Source: Kitagawia praeruptora | Lineage: Eukaryota > Streptophyta > Magnoliopsida > Apiales > Apiaceae | Direction of reading: 5' to 3' | Length of the DNA stretch: 64,000 nt | Assembly: GCA_037693485.1 (NCBI GenBank) | Contig: CM075348.1 | Coordinates: 31,180,501-31,244,500 of the forward strand | Shown here: piece by piece, positions 9,925-20,200 of the stretch | How positions within the stretch are numbered: the first letter of the stretch is position 1 | How the letters are laid out: the number at the start of each line of letters is the position of its first letter | The notes under the pieces: model-generated | What the model was told of the DNA's origin: nothing | Seen by the model: the letters and a program-made list of their open reading frames with translations, nothing else | The model's database searches: none | Program-made: the position numbers and the translations under genes

Positions 9925-10570
9925 CTCTGCCTTTCACCTCTTGCCCCCGACCTTTTGGTTGTCAATGGTATATTCAACCACGAAGTCAGCTAGAGCCTGA
10001 GCTTTGATGGCCATCCTAGGCTTGTACTTAACATCGAATTCTCCTAGTTCAATTGCCCACTTGATCAGCCTTCGGGCTGTGCAAAATATTTCTCAACTGC
10101 TGGTCCGTCAGGACTTCAATCTTGTATGACTGAAAGTATGGACGCAGCTTCCTTGTAGCTTCCCGGTTTTCTTGGACTCCTTTGCCTTGATCAAGGATGC
10201 CCTTGGATTTCCTGATCCTCGGTTGGGATTCAAGGTTTATTGTTAGCCTTTCATGGCTTAAGTGGCCACATGAGGCTTAATTGCTCATCTTATCTTACAT
10301 CCAAGGTCCTTTATAGACTTTAAACACTTATTTGGTTGTGCTGTAACCTAACTCTCGACCCTTCGGGGCTTCGCAAGACTAAGCCTGCACATCTTGATAT
10401 TAGTTTTTGATGCTCCATCAAAATAGAGCTCTGGTCAGATATAGGCTCGTCATTTTTGTTCTAAAACTTACTCTTTTTTTTTTCGAGGTACTATCTACCA
10501 CGAAGTCAGTTGACGCCTTAGCCTTAATGGTTGTCTGAGGCTTATGTGTGATGTCCGCTGTTGGCCCTTC
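9925..10570 (-). pseudogene. Two decayed gypsy RNase H fragments
   Basis: Minus-strand translation near 10050-9950 gives an RNase H-end segment (KAQALADFVVEYTID-like) preceded by LIKWAIELGEF-like residues. A second, diverged copy lies near 10550-10480 (TTIKAKASTDFVVD). Between them is material without a clean frame. Such segments normally follow RT in gypsy pol, and no RT precedes them here, so RT has been deleted. Fragment 10418-10834 fuses a protease end to the second copy. Confidence 0.65.
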
Positions 10571-10629
10571 TTGGTGTTCCTTATCACTGCGGACATCCCT
10601 GTCTTCAATCGGAAGGACCTGCCCCCCCC

Positions 10630-11420
10630 CCCCGACTCCGTCAGGCCTTAACGCGGCTACATAACAGCTTCGTGCCATCTTTTGATCACATTTATGTTCT
10701 CCAACACCATTACTAGTTGGGAACATGATCTTCATATGATAAGTTGAGGCAACAGCCTTGAATGCATGAAGTCTAGTCCTTCCGAGGATAGCGTTGTACG
10801 TTGAAGCTGCCATGATTACCAGTAAGTTCAACATCTGAGTGGCCTCCTTGGACTCTTATCCAATAGTTACAGGCAAACACAACACCATTCTCATGTAGGA
10901 ACACACACAATTTTCCCTTCAAAGGTTCACTCAGCAATGCCCTACGTGGGTAACTTTCAGGTTCTTCAGGAACTAAGGGAAAAGGGACCAAGTCCTCAAC
11001 GGGCTTTCATCTTCGTTTATCAACTTCTTGGACATCCATGTCTGCAATCGGGAGGTCCTGCCCCCCAACTCCACCTGGCCTCAACGTGGCTGGGTAACAA
11101 CTCTTTGTTATTGTTTGATCTCCTTCTCTTCATCAACTCCATTTCATGTAGGAAATTTAATCATCAGATCTTATCTTGAGGCAACCGCCTTAAAGGCAAG
11201 CAAGCCTGTCCTCCCAAGGATAACATTGTAAGCGGAAGTTGCTTTAACCAGCAAAAGGTTCGACATATGAGTGGCCTCCCTAGGCTCTCGTCCTACCATC
11301 ATGGATAGCTGAATAGTTTTTTAACTCTTGATTCAACTCTATCGAACCCATAGACGGGCACGTTGGTGGGGGTCAATTGAGAATCGTTGTATCCCATCTT
11401 CGAGAATGCATCATGAAACG
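10630..11420 (-). pseudogene. Two decayed gypsy protease remnants
   Basis: Minus-strand reading gives an AYNVILGRTGLLAFKAVAS-like segment near 11250-11150 and a second STYNAILGRTRLHAFKAVAS segment near 10820-10740. Each is followed by a FPT.NGV-type motif. This is the C-terminal part of Tat-type gypsy proteases. The two copies lie one after the other and are clearly diverged. The active-site half is disrupted; the upstream stretch to 11420 contains frame breaks. A C10 run at 10623-10632 lies just downstream. Confidence 0.6.
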
Positions 11421-11579
11421 AGATATCCACTGATGCTCCATTGTCTATCAAGACTCCTTCACTTACGATTTGCCTATCACAGGTGTTACGATCAACGGGC
11501 CATCATGGAGGCACTTCACCCCTTCCAAGTCAGAATCATCAATGATAAATGCCATTTTGGTTTTTTCTCGTTATAGAGC

Positions 11580-12880
11580 TTCTCCTATAATGTGCATAGC
11601 TTCTCGAATGTAAGCTCCTTGTATTCTCGACCACTGTTGGGCCTTCAAAAATCGTGTTTATCACCGGCCCCCCGGGGCTATGGATTGCGATCTTGATCTC
11701 CATCCTTCCTTTTATAATCTTCTACTTCATAATCCTGCCTTAGGTTACCCTATTGGCCATCCTTGGTGAACTTATACCACCTGGTTCTTCGGATCAGAAA
11801 CTTGATCTTGTGTTTCAGCTGTCTACAATCGTGAATGTTATTCCCCAATGGCTTATGGAATTGACCATATTGATTCTTGTTTCTCTTTCCGGGATCAGCC
11901 CTTAATGGCTTCGGCCATTAGAGATCCTTGTGTGTCTCAATGTCCATCAGGACTTGGGTGTTGGGAGTATTCAAACGTGCATAGCTGGTAAACCTCGGTC
12001 CTTGGTTTTTCTTCTTCCAGGTAGAGTCAGAGTCTTTACTTATTCGAGGACACCTATCCTTAACATCCACCTTCGCTTCTTGTTATTACCTTTATTGCCT
12101 CCAGCAGGGGTTGAGACTTCCCTTACACTTTCCTCTACCTTGATAGCTACTCTATGATCTAGGTTTGGGACCTTCAAGGCTTCCTTGGTGATTCGATTCA
12201 TGTAATCCCTCAAGGATTCATTCCTTCCTTGTTCCACATTCATGGGGATGTAAAACATTTCTCCTGAACTTTTCATCAATGTACGGGGCGTAAATGCCCT
12301 TCTTAGTCCTTTAAAGGAGCCGATTGAGTTCGGGGGCAACCGAATATACCGTCGTTGTGTCATGCCCCCCAGGGTTTGAGGGAACGCCCTATACTTGATT
12401 GCGTCTATCACGGGTTAAAATTAGTAGTGCATTGGAGGATGTCCTCACATGATTAGTGGGATCTCCTACCCCATCACACACCTCGGTAGTGGGTGTCTTG
12501 AATTTCCTTGAGATATGAGCATTCATTGTCTCGTTAGTGAAGGACGAGATTGGATCGTCATGATCTCTTAGAGGCATCGAGCCATCGGGATCAGCCCTTT
12601 GTGAATCAACTCTTCTCCTCCTAGGGGTATCACTAGCGTCAATAAAATAGGGGATCCTAGCCCTTGGGGGTTGCCTAGCCTGTTGTATCTCCAAGTTTTT
12701 CTTCAATTTTTGAATATGCGTTTCATGAGCGAGTATCCTCCCTCCTGAAGTCTTGGGAGCCAATCCTTTGGATCCACGGGGCTGAGAAGGCCCTGACCCT
12801 CATTCGAGCTCCTTGCTTGGTTCTCTATCTGAGATTGTTATCTTTATTAGATGATAAATCATCAACAATATAGGTTTTAA
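11580..12880 (-). pseudogene. gag: Second gag copy of the rearranged gypsy element
   Basis: Two minus-strand frames (12763-12389 and 12411-12040) give a linker with ETHIQKLKKNLEIQQARQ and a core with FPQTLGGMTQRRYIRLPPNS, followed by LRDYMNRITKEAL. Downstream (11870-11780) the broken frame shows a NIHDCRQLK-type zinc segment followed by KFLIRR, as in Tat-type gag. The core lacks an internal stretch and has several frame breaks compared with the first copy at 13521-12979. Confidence 0.7.
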
Positions 12881-12899
12881 AAAAATCATGACTCCTTCA

Positions 12900-13660
12900 T
12901 TGGTGTTCTGGGCCTTGGATACTCAGTGAACCTGGGTCCTTGGCTCTTCTTAGGGACAGAGTCGGAGTCCTCGCTAGTTCAGGGATACTTGTCCCTAGCA
13001 TCATACTCCTGATCACCATAGTCCTGGTCTTGCTTTCGCTTCTTGGAATCATTGTTACCTCGTCCTCCACCTACTGTGGCTTCTTTCTTCATGCTATCCT
13101 CAGCTTTAATATACTTATCAACCCTTTGTTGGAGCTCAGCCATGTCCTCTGGGGGATGCTTGGCTAACGACTTCTTAAGATAAACGTAGGTCGTTCTATG
13201 CTGTAAGGCCACCATGGCTATCTTGTTCTCTAGATCGGAGATACCCAATGTCTCCTTGGTGAATCTCTTGATGTAATCTCTCAAGTTTTCACTCTTCCCT
13301 TGCACTATGTTCATAAGAGAAGCAGAGCTCTTCTCATGAGCTCTCCCACTAATGAATCGGCTGACGAAAGCAGCGCTCAGCTCCTTGAAAGATCCAATTG
13401 AATTTAGAGGCAAACGGCTATACCACCTTTGAGCCATACCCGACAGGGTTTGAGGGAACGCCCTACACTTGAGAGCGTCAATAGCAGGCTGCAATAACAG
13501 TGCGTTCGAGAATGTTCTCATATGGTTTGCGGGATCACCCGTTCCATCTTAAAAGCCTTAATGATAGGCATCTTAAACTTTCTTGAGATGTGAGTTCTTA
13601 TCACCTCCTCAGTAAACAGGGGTATAGGATTGTTAGATTTTTCCGGGTAACACCAGGTCT
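12900..13660 (-). pseudogene. gag: First gag core of the rearranged gypsy element
   Basis: A 180-codon minus-strand frame (13521-12979) with the retrotransposon gag signature: FPQTLSGMAQRWYSRLPLNS, then FKELSAAFVSRF and ENLRDYIKRFTKETL, ending in a lysine-rich tail. It is the best-preserved capsid-like core in this element. The upstream fragment 13821-13633 carries KEDIAREQQRQ, a coiled-coil linker matching those of the other copies. Stops separate the parts. Confidence 0.72.
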
Positions 13661-15156
13661 GCAGCCCTTGGCCTAGGGGCAGCCATCCTTGGTGCTTCAG
13701 TTAGAGGGACCTCTGTCCTCCTATCCCTCCTCGGGGTTTCATCCAAATTCACCACATGGATATTCTCCCTTGTCTGTGGGCATCCTTGCCTCTGCTGCTC
13801 TCTTGCGATGTCTTCTTTCAACCTTTGAATCTCAGCCTCAAAGGTTTGGATTCTTTCCAGGGCAGTGGTTGAGGGTCAATCGTGGATTCCTTGAGAATGC
13901 CTATGGGGTTCTCGGCTTGCTCGGCGCCTCCTCGGGGCTTCATCTCGATTTCTTTCTTCAGAGGAAGAATCAGAGCAAGGTCCGGAGTAATCTCTAAACC
14001 TTTGGTTGTGCCGAGAGCCTCCCACATAAGGGGGTCATATGGCTCATGAGCATGAAGTGGGGGTAGTTAGGTAGTCCAACCATAGGATTATTATTCAAGG
14101 GGAGCGCAGTAGCTGAGATCTGGGCTCCATGGGATAGCGGGCGACCACCTAGAGGGGCAATCACCATATGAAGGGAGTTCGCTCATTGTTCCTGAGGGTT
14201 CACCATTGAAGGCAGTGACCCTCGAGTTTGAGTTCATGTCCCCTGAAGATTCGTCTCTTAGGGCTAAATAGGAGGGATTTGCGAACCTTCTCCTTGGGGT
14301 ATCGCCCCTTGTCCAGTGGTTGGTGGCACAGCGGTGCTAGCGTTAACCTCCTGACCTCATAGTTGAATCAAATCATTGGACTTAGCCATAAGGATCTCTA
14401 TCCTTGGGACCCCAGTCCTTCTATGCATATTTGAAGGCCTCTCCAAATTGACAAAGGGAATCTCTCCTATAATTAATGTATGAGGGCAATTGTACCTATG
14501 TTGTTCCTTCTCCAAGTCTTGTTCCATCTTTTGGATCTCGGCTTTATGAGCCTTAACCTTATCTTAAGTCGTTCTTGGCACTCTGCCCGAAGTTTCTCGA
14601 ATACGCCCAACAGCGGGTTCCTTGTCTACATGCCTCTTCCTCGGGGCTCGATCTCGATCTCGATCATCCTTAGATGATGAATCCTCGGTATAGGGTTTAT
14701 AATAATTTTTGTACCATCCTTCATAGAAAGGGCCTAAGCCTGTGATGCATGGGTGTTTATATGGCTTGTGCCCTCGATATGCATGACCATTTCCTCTAAT
14801 GCCTCCCATGTTTGAGGGGTAGATGGGTAGCCCGTAGGCTATATTCGTTCTTGCGAGAGTCACAGTGGTGAGAGTCTGTGCTTGATGGGGTAGGCCATAT
14901 CCCAAAAGGGAAACAACCATTGAAATGGATTCATCTCCTGGCCTTGGGGATTCATCCCTATGGGCTGCGATCCCTTGACATGTGTTTCAGTATTTTTGGA
15001 GATTCGTCCTTGGGGTTAAGAACCCGAAACCTGGGTATTTGTTTAAGGGGTACAGACCCTTGTTCCGTAGTCACGGGCATAGAACTAACAGAAGTGCTAG
15101 TGGTGGCGCATATAGTCACCGGTGTTCTCCGTGTATTCATCATGGTTGATGTTGTC
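13660..15156 (-). pseudogene. gag N-terminal region with repeated, diverged linker segments
   Basis: Broken minus-strand frames (15143-14958, 14920-14564, 14027-13818) encode low-complexity sequence such as ARTNIAYGLPIYPS and, near 14.1 kb, a related NPMVGLPNYP segment. Coiled-coil linkers of the form AEIQxxxxDxxxEQ occur near 14.55 and 13.83 kb, matching the one near 12.70 kb. So the N-terminal module appears at least twice, perhaps three times. No intact protein can be read. Confidence 0.5.
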
Positions 15157-15174
15157 TTCCCACAGACGGCGCCA
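15157..15174 (-). promoter_or_regulatory. Primer-binding-site-like motif of the rearranged gypsy element
   Basis: The minus strand reads TGGCGCCGTCTGTGGGAA two bases inside the LTR edge at 15177. A TGGCGCC start is common for plant gypsy elements. I do not assign the tRNA. Confidence 0.65.
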
Positions 15175-15176
15175 AA

Positions 15177-15836
15177 TGTTGTGGAATAAAAACTAGGTTA
15201 TTTAATTGCGGCTAGGGTTTGTGCGTAATTAGTGCTAGGGTGTGTAAGCTTCGTGCTTTAATGACTGCTCTCGTGTTCGTGGCTGAATCTGCCTTCACAA
15301 GATGCCTACGTATCTCTGTATTGCTAGAGAATCAAGCCAACGTAGTTCTAGGTGATGGTACCCTCGGGGCTATGGCGGCGAGGGCTCACCTAGGACGCAG
15401 TGGCTTCTATGTCCTTATTTGAGGATTAAGCCTAAAACGTAAGTGACGTATTGAGCTCTGCCCAAAAACGTTGTGTTATGAGGATGAGGGGTCAGGATTT
15501 TATATAGGCTGAGAAGCCTTAGAATCGTAGTAGGGTTAGGTGACTTGGTGGGCAAGTCAGCCTTGAGGAAGGTTCTAGACTCCTACCTTGTAGGAGTCTG
15601 TTTCCTTGTATGACTGTGTGCCTTGGAGGCTACTCCTTGAAGAGATAAGGTCCTTGTTTGACTCTTATTTGCAAGTTGTTAATTAGCCCATAATATTAAT
15701 TACGAAATTAATATTCAGTTAAGGTTTTGGGCCTCATAAATGGGCTTTATCTTTGGACCTGGCTAGGTCTAATTAATGCAACATTAATGATTTCTTTAGG
15801 GCTTACTTTTATCCCATATTAGCGACTATATACACA
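15177..15836 (-). repeat. 5' LTR of the rearranged gypsy element
   Basis: On the plus strand it begins TGTTGTGGAATAAAAAC, next to the primer site, and ends near CTATATACACA at 15836 (15834 is possible). Length is about 660 bp. It contains a hairpin-capable word pair, CTACGTA at 15306-15312 and AACGTAG at 15339-15345, also present in the neighbouring LTR. The partner LTR is not in the window. Confidence 0.7.
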
Positions 15837-16410
15837 AATATTAATAATAAAATTTGTGAGAAATAAAAAATATAAAAATTTAAACAAGCACGAAATATAG
15901 TTTCATATGAATTTAGTAAAAAGTATAATTTGCATGGTATAAAATATGTATGTAATTGCACAAAATTAAAATAAAATCAGGAATACTTATCTCGATTTTT
16001 ATGAATAGCTCGAGATTAGCCAAATTTTTCCTCTTCCTTTTGTAGTATTTTTTTTACTTGCCTTGCTCCTCTTTTGGAATTTCCAAGCCTCCTGCACTGG
16101 TTTTTAATTTTCTAACAACTTCAAGCTTTTTAACACCATGCTAGCTCCCACATGCTTGTCTTCTTCCTGGTCAACCATTATGGGTCCCTTGACAAATTCC
16201 ATGGACATGTGTATTTTGTTTTGATTTTATCATCTGGTCTTCTGTTGCTTCACTATGTTCGAATTATATGAATTTAAAACAAAGCCCCCATCCACCCTTT
16301 TGTTCCTCCATTAAAGTCGTGTAAGATCCCATATTAACCCCCGTATGTGCGTGTTGTATGATTCGATTGTCCTCCACAATCAAAAATATTCCCCTCCTTC
16401 TAGCGCCAAT
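15837..16410 (-). other. Leader of a further minus-strand gypsy element
   Basis: About 570 bp between two LTRs with no reading frame. At its right end the minus strand reads ATTGGCGCTAGAAGGAGGGG (16410-16391), the same primer-site sequence as in the Tat element at 20107. It is therefore the start of the internal region of the element whose 5' LTR is 16411-16890. The rest was displaced by the insertion ending at 15836. Confidence 0.6.
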
Positions 16411-16890
16411 TGTTAACGGAGGAATTTGGTGATAACAGATTTCGGAGGTTGCTGGAATAACGAATTATGAAAATAGGGGGATTTGGGATTTTGGATGTTT
16501 GGGGCTGGACTTGAGAGGTGTCTCGATTTGTCTCGTGTATCGGATCCTTTTCCAAGATGCCTGCGTACCTTATATTTATAAGGATCAAGCCAACGCAGTT
16601 CTGTGAAATTGATTTGTGTCTATCCCTTAGAGACTTTGGGGATAAACTTCATTAATCTGGGTAATTACTGATTTTATCTGATTTAATCTTATCGTTGTGA
16701 TATCTTCCTGATTTGAAGAATATCGTTTGGAGATATTTTCCGTTATTGATTGATTGAGATGGATTCTTTCCTCGTTTCAGGGAGAGGATAAAACTTAGGC
16801 GTTAAGTTATAATTATTAATCTGAATTAATAATTAGTAAATATTAGGAAATTTGGGAGAAAATTAGACATGCCAAAAATCTAGCGTAACA
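16411..16890 (-). repeat. 5' LTR of a Tat-like gypsy element
   Basis: 480 bp, starting TGTTAACGG and ending CGTAACA, so the ends form a TGTTA/TAACA inverted repeat. The adjoining TGGCGCTAGAAGGAGG primer site sets the orientation to minus. It carries a GATGCCTGCGTA to AACGCAGTTCT word pair (16557-16601) shared with the LTR at 15177-15836. An (AT)n run follows directly, so any TSD is unreadable. Confidence 0.75.
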
Positions 16891-16906
16891 ATATATATAT
16901 ATATAT

Positions 16907-17256
16907 GGGTTGGACTCCATAACAAACATCTTATATAACAAACAATAAAGAACACCTTAGATCTAATAGATCCAATGCCCCTGGCGGGGCCACCCAATAC
17001 AAAAAGTTCTTATTTTTTTACCTTCTATCCATCCATCATCTAAAAAAAAGAAAGAAAAGAAAAAAAAAGTTACTGTTCATGATGATGGCGTCATCATGAA
17101 CAGTAAACTTTTAAATTTTTTTTTTGCTGGCTTGATAGAGGGTAAAAAAATAACAATTTTTTGTATTGGGTGCCCCTGGCGGGGCCAAAGGATCTAATAG
17201 ATCTAAGGTGTTCTTTATTGTTTGTTATATAAGAGTGTTCTGTATGGAGCAAAGGC
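16907..17256. mobile_element. Foldback MITE, about 350 bp
   Basis: The left arm (from GGGTTGGACTCCATAACAAA) and the right arm, reverse-complemented (GCCTTTGCTCCATACAGAAC), pair over about 150 bp. Both include TTATATAACAAACAATAAAG and a GCCCCTGGCGGGGCC hairpin (16979 and 17173). The centre (17070-17106) is a near-perfect palindrome around TGATGATGGCGTCATCA. No ORF. Both flanks are (AT)n, consistent with insertion into TA-rich DNA, and the exact TSD cannot be read. Confidence 0.8.
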
Positions 17257-17267
17257 ATATATATATA

Positions 17268-17786
17268 GGCAAGTGCTCAAATACAAACCACTTTTAAAAT
17301 ACAAACCTACAAACCAACACTAAATTAATTATATTTCATCTATTTTAAGGTTACCGCCAAGGGTACCTTCACAAATAATGTTTAAAATAATTGGCTCTAT
17401 CCAACAAAAAAAAAATCTTGCCGTGGAAATGCGAAGCATTTAAGACAGTAAACGGATGAGTTAGGTAGTCATGAGGGTCGAAGGCTCTCGACACACCCTT
17501 CAATCGTCTATTTCCTTTACCATTGATTGCCATTCCTTACAACTTTAGAATGATAAAGGCGCGAAGCGCCGTACAAGAAGGTGCGAAGCACCGTTAACCA
17601 GTGAAATCCACTGCCACGTCATCACGTGAACAGTGATTTATTTATTTATTTTGTTGAATAGAGCCAAGTATTTTAAGCGTTTTTTGTATTGGGGTACCCC
17701 TAGTTTGGTCATTAGATTACCTTGAAATATTAGATTATGCTTGGTTTGTAGGTTTGTATTTTAAGGAGGTTTGTATTGGAGTAGCC

Positions 17787-17788
<2 letters not shown>
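17268..17788. mobile_element. MITE with about 45-bp terminal inverted repeats and three mini-hairpins
   Basis: The left end contains AAATACAAACC then AAAATACAAACCTACAAACC; the right end is the reverse complement (GGTTTGTAGGTTTGTATTTT then GGTTTGTATT). Length is about 520 bp. Internally there are three hairpins sharing the loop GCGAAGC (17427-17441, 17558-17570, 17580-17592). Flanks are again (AT)n. No ORF. Family not recognised. Confidence 0.75.
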
Positions 17789-17834
<46 letters not shown>

Positions 17835-17976
17835 CAAAAATGAGGTCGAAAATGACAACTGACAAATGGAACCTGAAATCAGAAATTTAGTTGCATGTGG
17901 TTGCATTCAGTTGCAAATTTAGTTGAATATGCCCCTGCGGGGCCATGGAACCTAAATCCACCAAAATATCACCCAC

Positions 17977-18023
<47 letters not shown>

Positions 18024-18163
18024 CAAAAATGAGGTCGAAAATGACAACTGACAAATGAAACCTGAAATCAGAAATTTAGTTGCATGTGGTTGCATTCAGT
18101 TGCAAATTTAGTTGAATATGCCCCTGCGGGGCCATGGAACCTAAATCCACCAAAATATCACCC

Positions 18164-18228
<65 letters not shown>

Positions 18229-18380
18229 CAAAAATGAGCTCGAAAATGACAACTGACAAATGTAACCTGAAATCAGAAATTTAGTTGCATGTGGTTGCAT
18301 TCAGTTGCAAATTTAGTTGAATGTGGTTGCATTCATTTGCCAGGAAACACAAATCCACCAAAATAGCCTCCACCTTAAAA
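17789..18380. repeat. Three copies of a roughly 150-bp unit separated by (AT)n
   Basis: Units begin AGTCCAAAAATGAGGTCG or the GTTCAAAAATGAG variant at 17831, 18020 and 18225 and end CACCCACATTA or CACCTT. They are separated by (AT)n runs of about 42 and 56 bp, with a further run before the first unit. Copies 1 and 2 differ at few positions. Copy 3 lacks the GCCCCTGCGGGGCC hairpin and has a second TGTGGTTGCATTCA instead. The TATATA reading frames here are artefacts. Confidence 0.85.
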
Positions 18381-18552
18381 AAAAAAGTACAGTCAGCACT
18401 TCACAGAAAGAAGGGGGGAGGGTTAGGGTTAGTATTTTTGCAATTTTGAAACTTAGTTAGTAAAATTGCAAAAAAAAACTATTCTTAACAAAAGTAAATG
18501 TGCAAAAATTTGCTTTTTTCTATTTATTTATGAAAAGAGCCCTAATTTTTTC
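18381..18552. other. Unassigned AT-rich sequence
   Basis: Contains an A-rich run, a short GGGTTAGGGTTAG word and no reading frame. Nothing else recognised. Confidence 0.5.
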
Positions 18553-19519
18553 ACCTGTAAAATTAGTTTTATATCATTTTTTATTTTTTATTTTTAATTT
18601 TAATGATAATAATACATATGTTATATGATTTGTAGAATACCTATATTTTTTATTGTAAATGGTTTTTATATAATTTATATTTCAAAATTTAGGCTAACAT
18701 ATTTTTTAATATTTCATAATTTATTTTGTTTTTTTTATTTTATTAGATTACATATGATATATTTGAAACATGTGGGTACTATATTCGTGTAACATTTTTT
18801 TTTTCTCTTTTTGATTATGTAATTTAATGGTTTCTTAAAAATTTTAGATCTTTTGTTATAGTGTTTTTTATAGTTTTATTTTTTTAACTTTTTTGGAAAT
18901 ATGTGTGGTATTAAATTTTTTGAATTAACATTTGCTTTGTAGATTATATTTTGTTGAATTTTGGAGTCATTCCCAATTATGATATATTTTTTGGTTATTT
19001 TTTAATATCTTGTTTCACCATATATTTTCTTAAAAGCCTTTTTTTTGTTTTGTAATTATATGTAAATTGTTTTTTTTTAAAAACTATTTTCTGAATTGAA
19101 ATGTTGATGGTATACTTTGATTACTTGTTTTGAATGAATTTATGACTTATTTTTAATTATGATTTTTTGCTATTTTATTCTTGTTTATTAATTGTGTGTA
19201 GATTTTATGCTATTATAACTCTTTTTCTTAACTTGAATTTACTGCATTAGTCATGATGACCAAACGACAACCTTGTAAACCTTCTTATGCCAATTATATA
19301 GAGAATATATAATAAAAATTCTTACAAACGTATTAAAAAGTACAGTTTATCAAAAATTATTTTAAATTTCTCAATTTTTTTTGACAAACATTACTATTTT
19401 TATTATAAATAAACGAATAATGAACAATATGAAACAGTCTAGTGGTAAAATGGTTTTCTCTTGTCGTTCCGGTTTGAGTTTGATTCTTTCTTATTCCAAG
19501 TTTTATTGAAAAATTTAAT
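18553..19519. repeat. Dispersed AT-rich repeat R1 (uninterrupted copy)
   Basis: About 970 bp, matching 43908-43976 joined to 58105-58957, with an estimated 90% or more identity by eye and one deletion of about 49 bp in the second copy. It starts near TTTTTTCACCTGTAAAATTAG and ends GAAAAATTTAATT, where the Tat element begins. At 18608-18616 it has a single AATAATACA, the uninserted form of the target used by the MITE in the second copy. Near the right end is a tRNA-like A-box/B-box pair. No coding capacity. Class unknown. Confidence 0.75.
19436..19490 (+). other. tRNA-like segment inside repeat R1
   Basis: TCTAGTGGTAAAATGG resembles a tRNA-Gly D-arm/A box, and about 40 bases later GAGTTTGATTC resembles a B box. 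Spacing fits a tRNA or tRNA-derived SINE. It is not a functional tRNA: the acceptor stem does not form. Confidence 0.4.
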
Positions 19520-20106
19520 TTAGCCCATGAAATAAGAGCAGCCTAGCCCAGGCTAGTGGACCTAGGCCCGGAGCCACCGCTACGTAGCGTGGTCCCCTCC
19601 CCAAATTAGGGGACCCCAGATTGATGACACTCAGCGCACGTGGTAGTCCAGCTCAGCCGACATTCCCACACCTGGTGCTGACCGACACTAAAGGCCAATG
19701 AATAACATGTGTCAAATCATGTCCACAGCAACACTGGCACACTCAAGTCAATGGTCCCCACAAATAGGGACACGTGTCTTCCATCCCGGGAATTCAGCAG
19801 CCTGTCCCCCGAATCCAACGGTCAGGAGTAAAGGTAACCCACCCCTAACCCTAGGCCCTAGGGCTATAAATACCCCTAGAAAATAGTGTTTAGGGGTTAG
19901 ACATTATTACACACCTACACACATTTATTACTTTGTGATACTTTGCTTGACTATTATCTTCCAAAGCCAACTCTTATTCTCACGCCGGAGGGACCTCGGG
20001 GCTAAACCCCCCCTCCGGTGTTGTTTTGCAGATACCCTACCACAGCTACACCACTTCTGAGACAGGAGTTGGCGAGGAAGTACCCGGTCGAGATTCAGAG
20101 TTATCA
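19520..20106 (+). repeat. 5' LTR of the Tat-like element, missing its first ~51 bp
   Basis: Aligns with 40698-41278 from TAGCCCAT onward and ends GAGTTATCA, directly before the primer site. The 3' LTR starts earlier, at TGATAGGCTAG (40647), so the outer edge of this copy is lost. A TATA-like CTATAAATACCCC is at 19864-19876. The junction with repeat R1 has short similarity (AATTTAGCCC versus AATCTAGCCC). Confidence 0.8.
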
Positions 20107-20107
20107 T

Positions 20108-20125
20108 TGGCGCTAGAAGGAGGGG
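20108..20125 (+). promoter_or_regulatory. Primer binding site of the Tat-like element
   Basis: TGGCGCTAGAAGGAGGGG lies one base after the LTR end. The identical motif marks the element at 16410-16391. The tRNA is not assigned. Confidence 0.7.
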
Positions 20126-20200
20126 CGGAACCTCCGACCCCAAACCGAACAGCCAAGCTAAACAAACCCGAATCCCTCAAATCAGCTTAAACCAGCAACC

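Larger units (their letters stand above)
9925..15836 (-). mobile_element. Rearranged, RT-less Ty3/gypsy element with duplicated modules
   Basis: A minus-strand element with LTR 15836-15177, a primer-site-like motif at 15174-15157, gag N-terminal material (15.1-13.6 kb), two gag cores (13.5-13.0 and 12.4-12.0 kb), a zinc-knuckle region near 11.8 kb, two protease remnants (about 11.25 and 10.8 kb) and two RNase H remnants (10.5 and 10.0 kb). No RT or IN motif is visible. Most frames are broken. The left part is cut by the Sirevirus LTR, and the remainder presumably lies beyond the left edge. The gag and PR style suggests the Tat group, but the lineage is inferred. Confidence 0.75.

Noticed and set aside
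10937..11231. Plus-strand ORFs over the gypsy protease remnants
   Set aside because: Antisense shadows of the decayed minus-strand gag-pol; no independent support.
18076..18300. ORFs with long Tyr-Ile repeats on both strands
   Set aside because: They translate (AT)n microsatellite sequence and the adjoining repeat unit; no protein is implied.
18418..18434. GGGTTAGGGTTAG, telomere-like
   Set aside because: Only about two units and not the plant form TTTAGGG; too short to mean an interstitial telomere.
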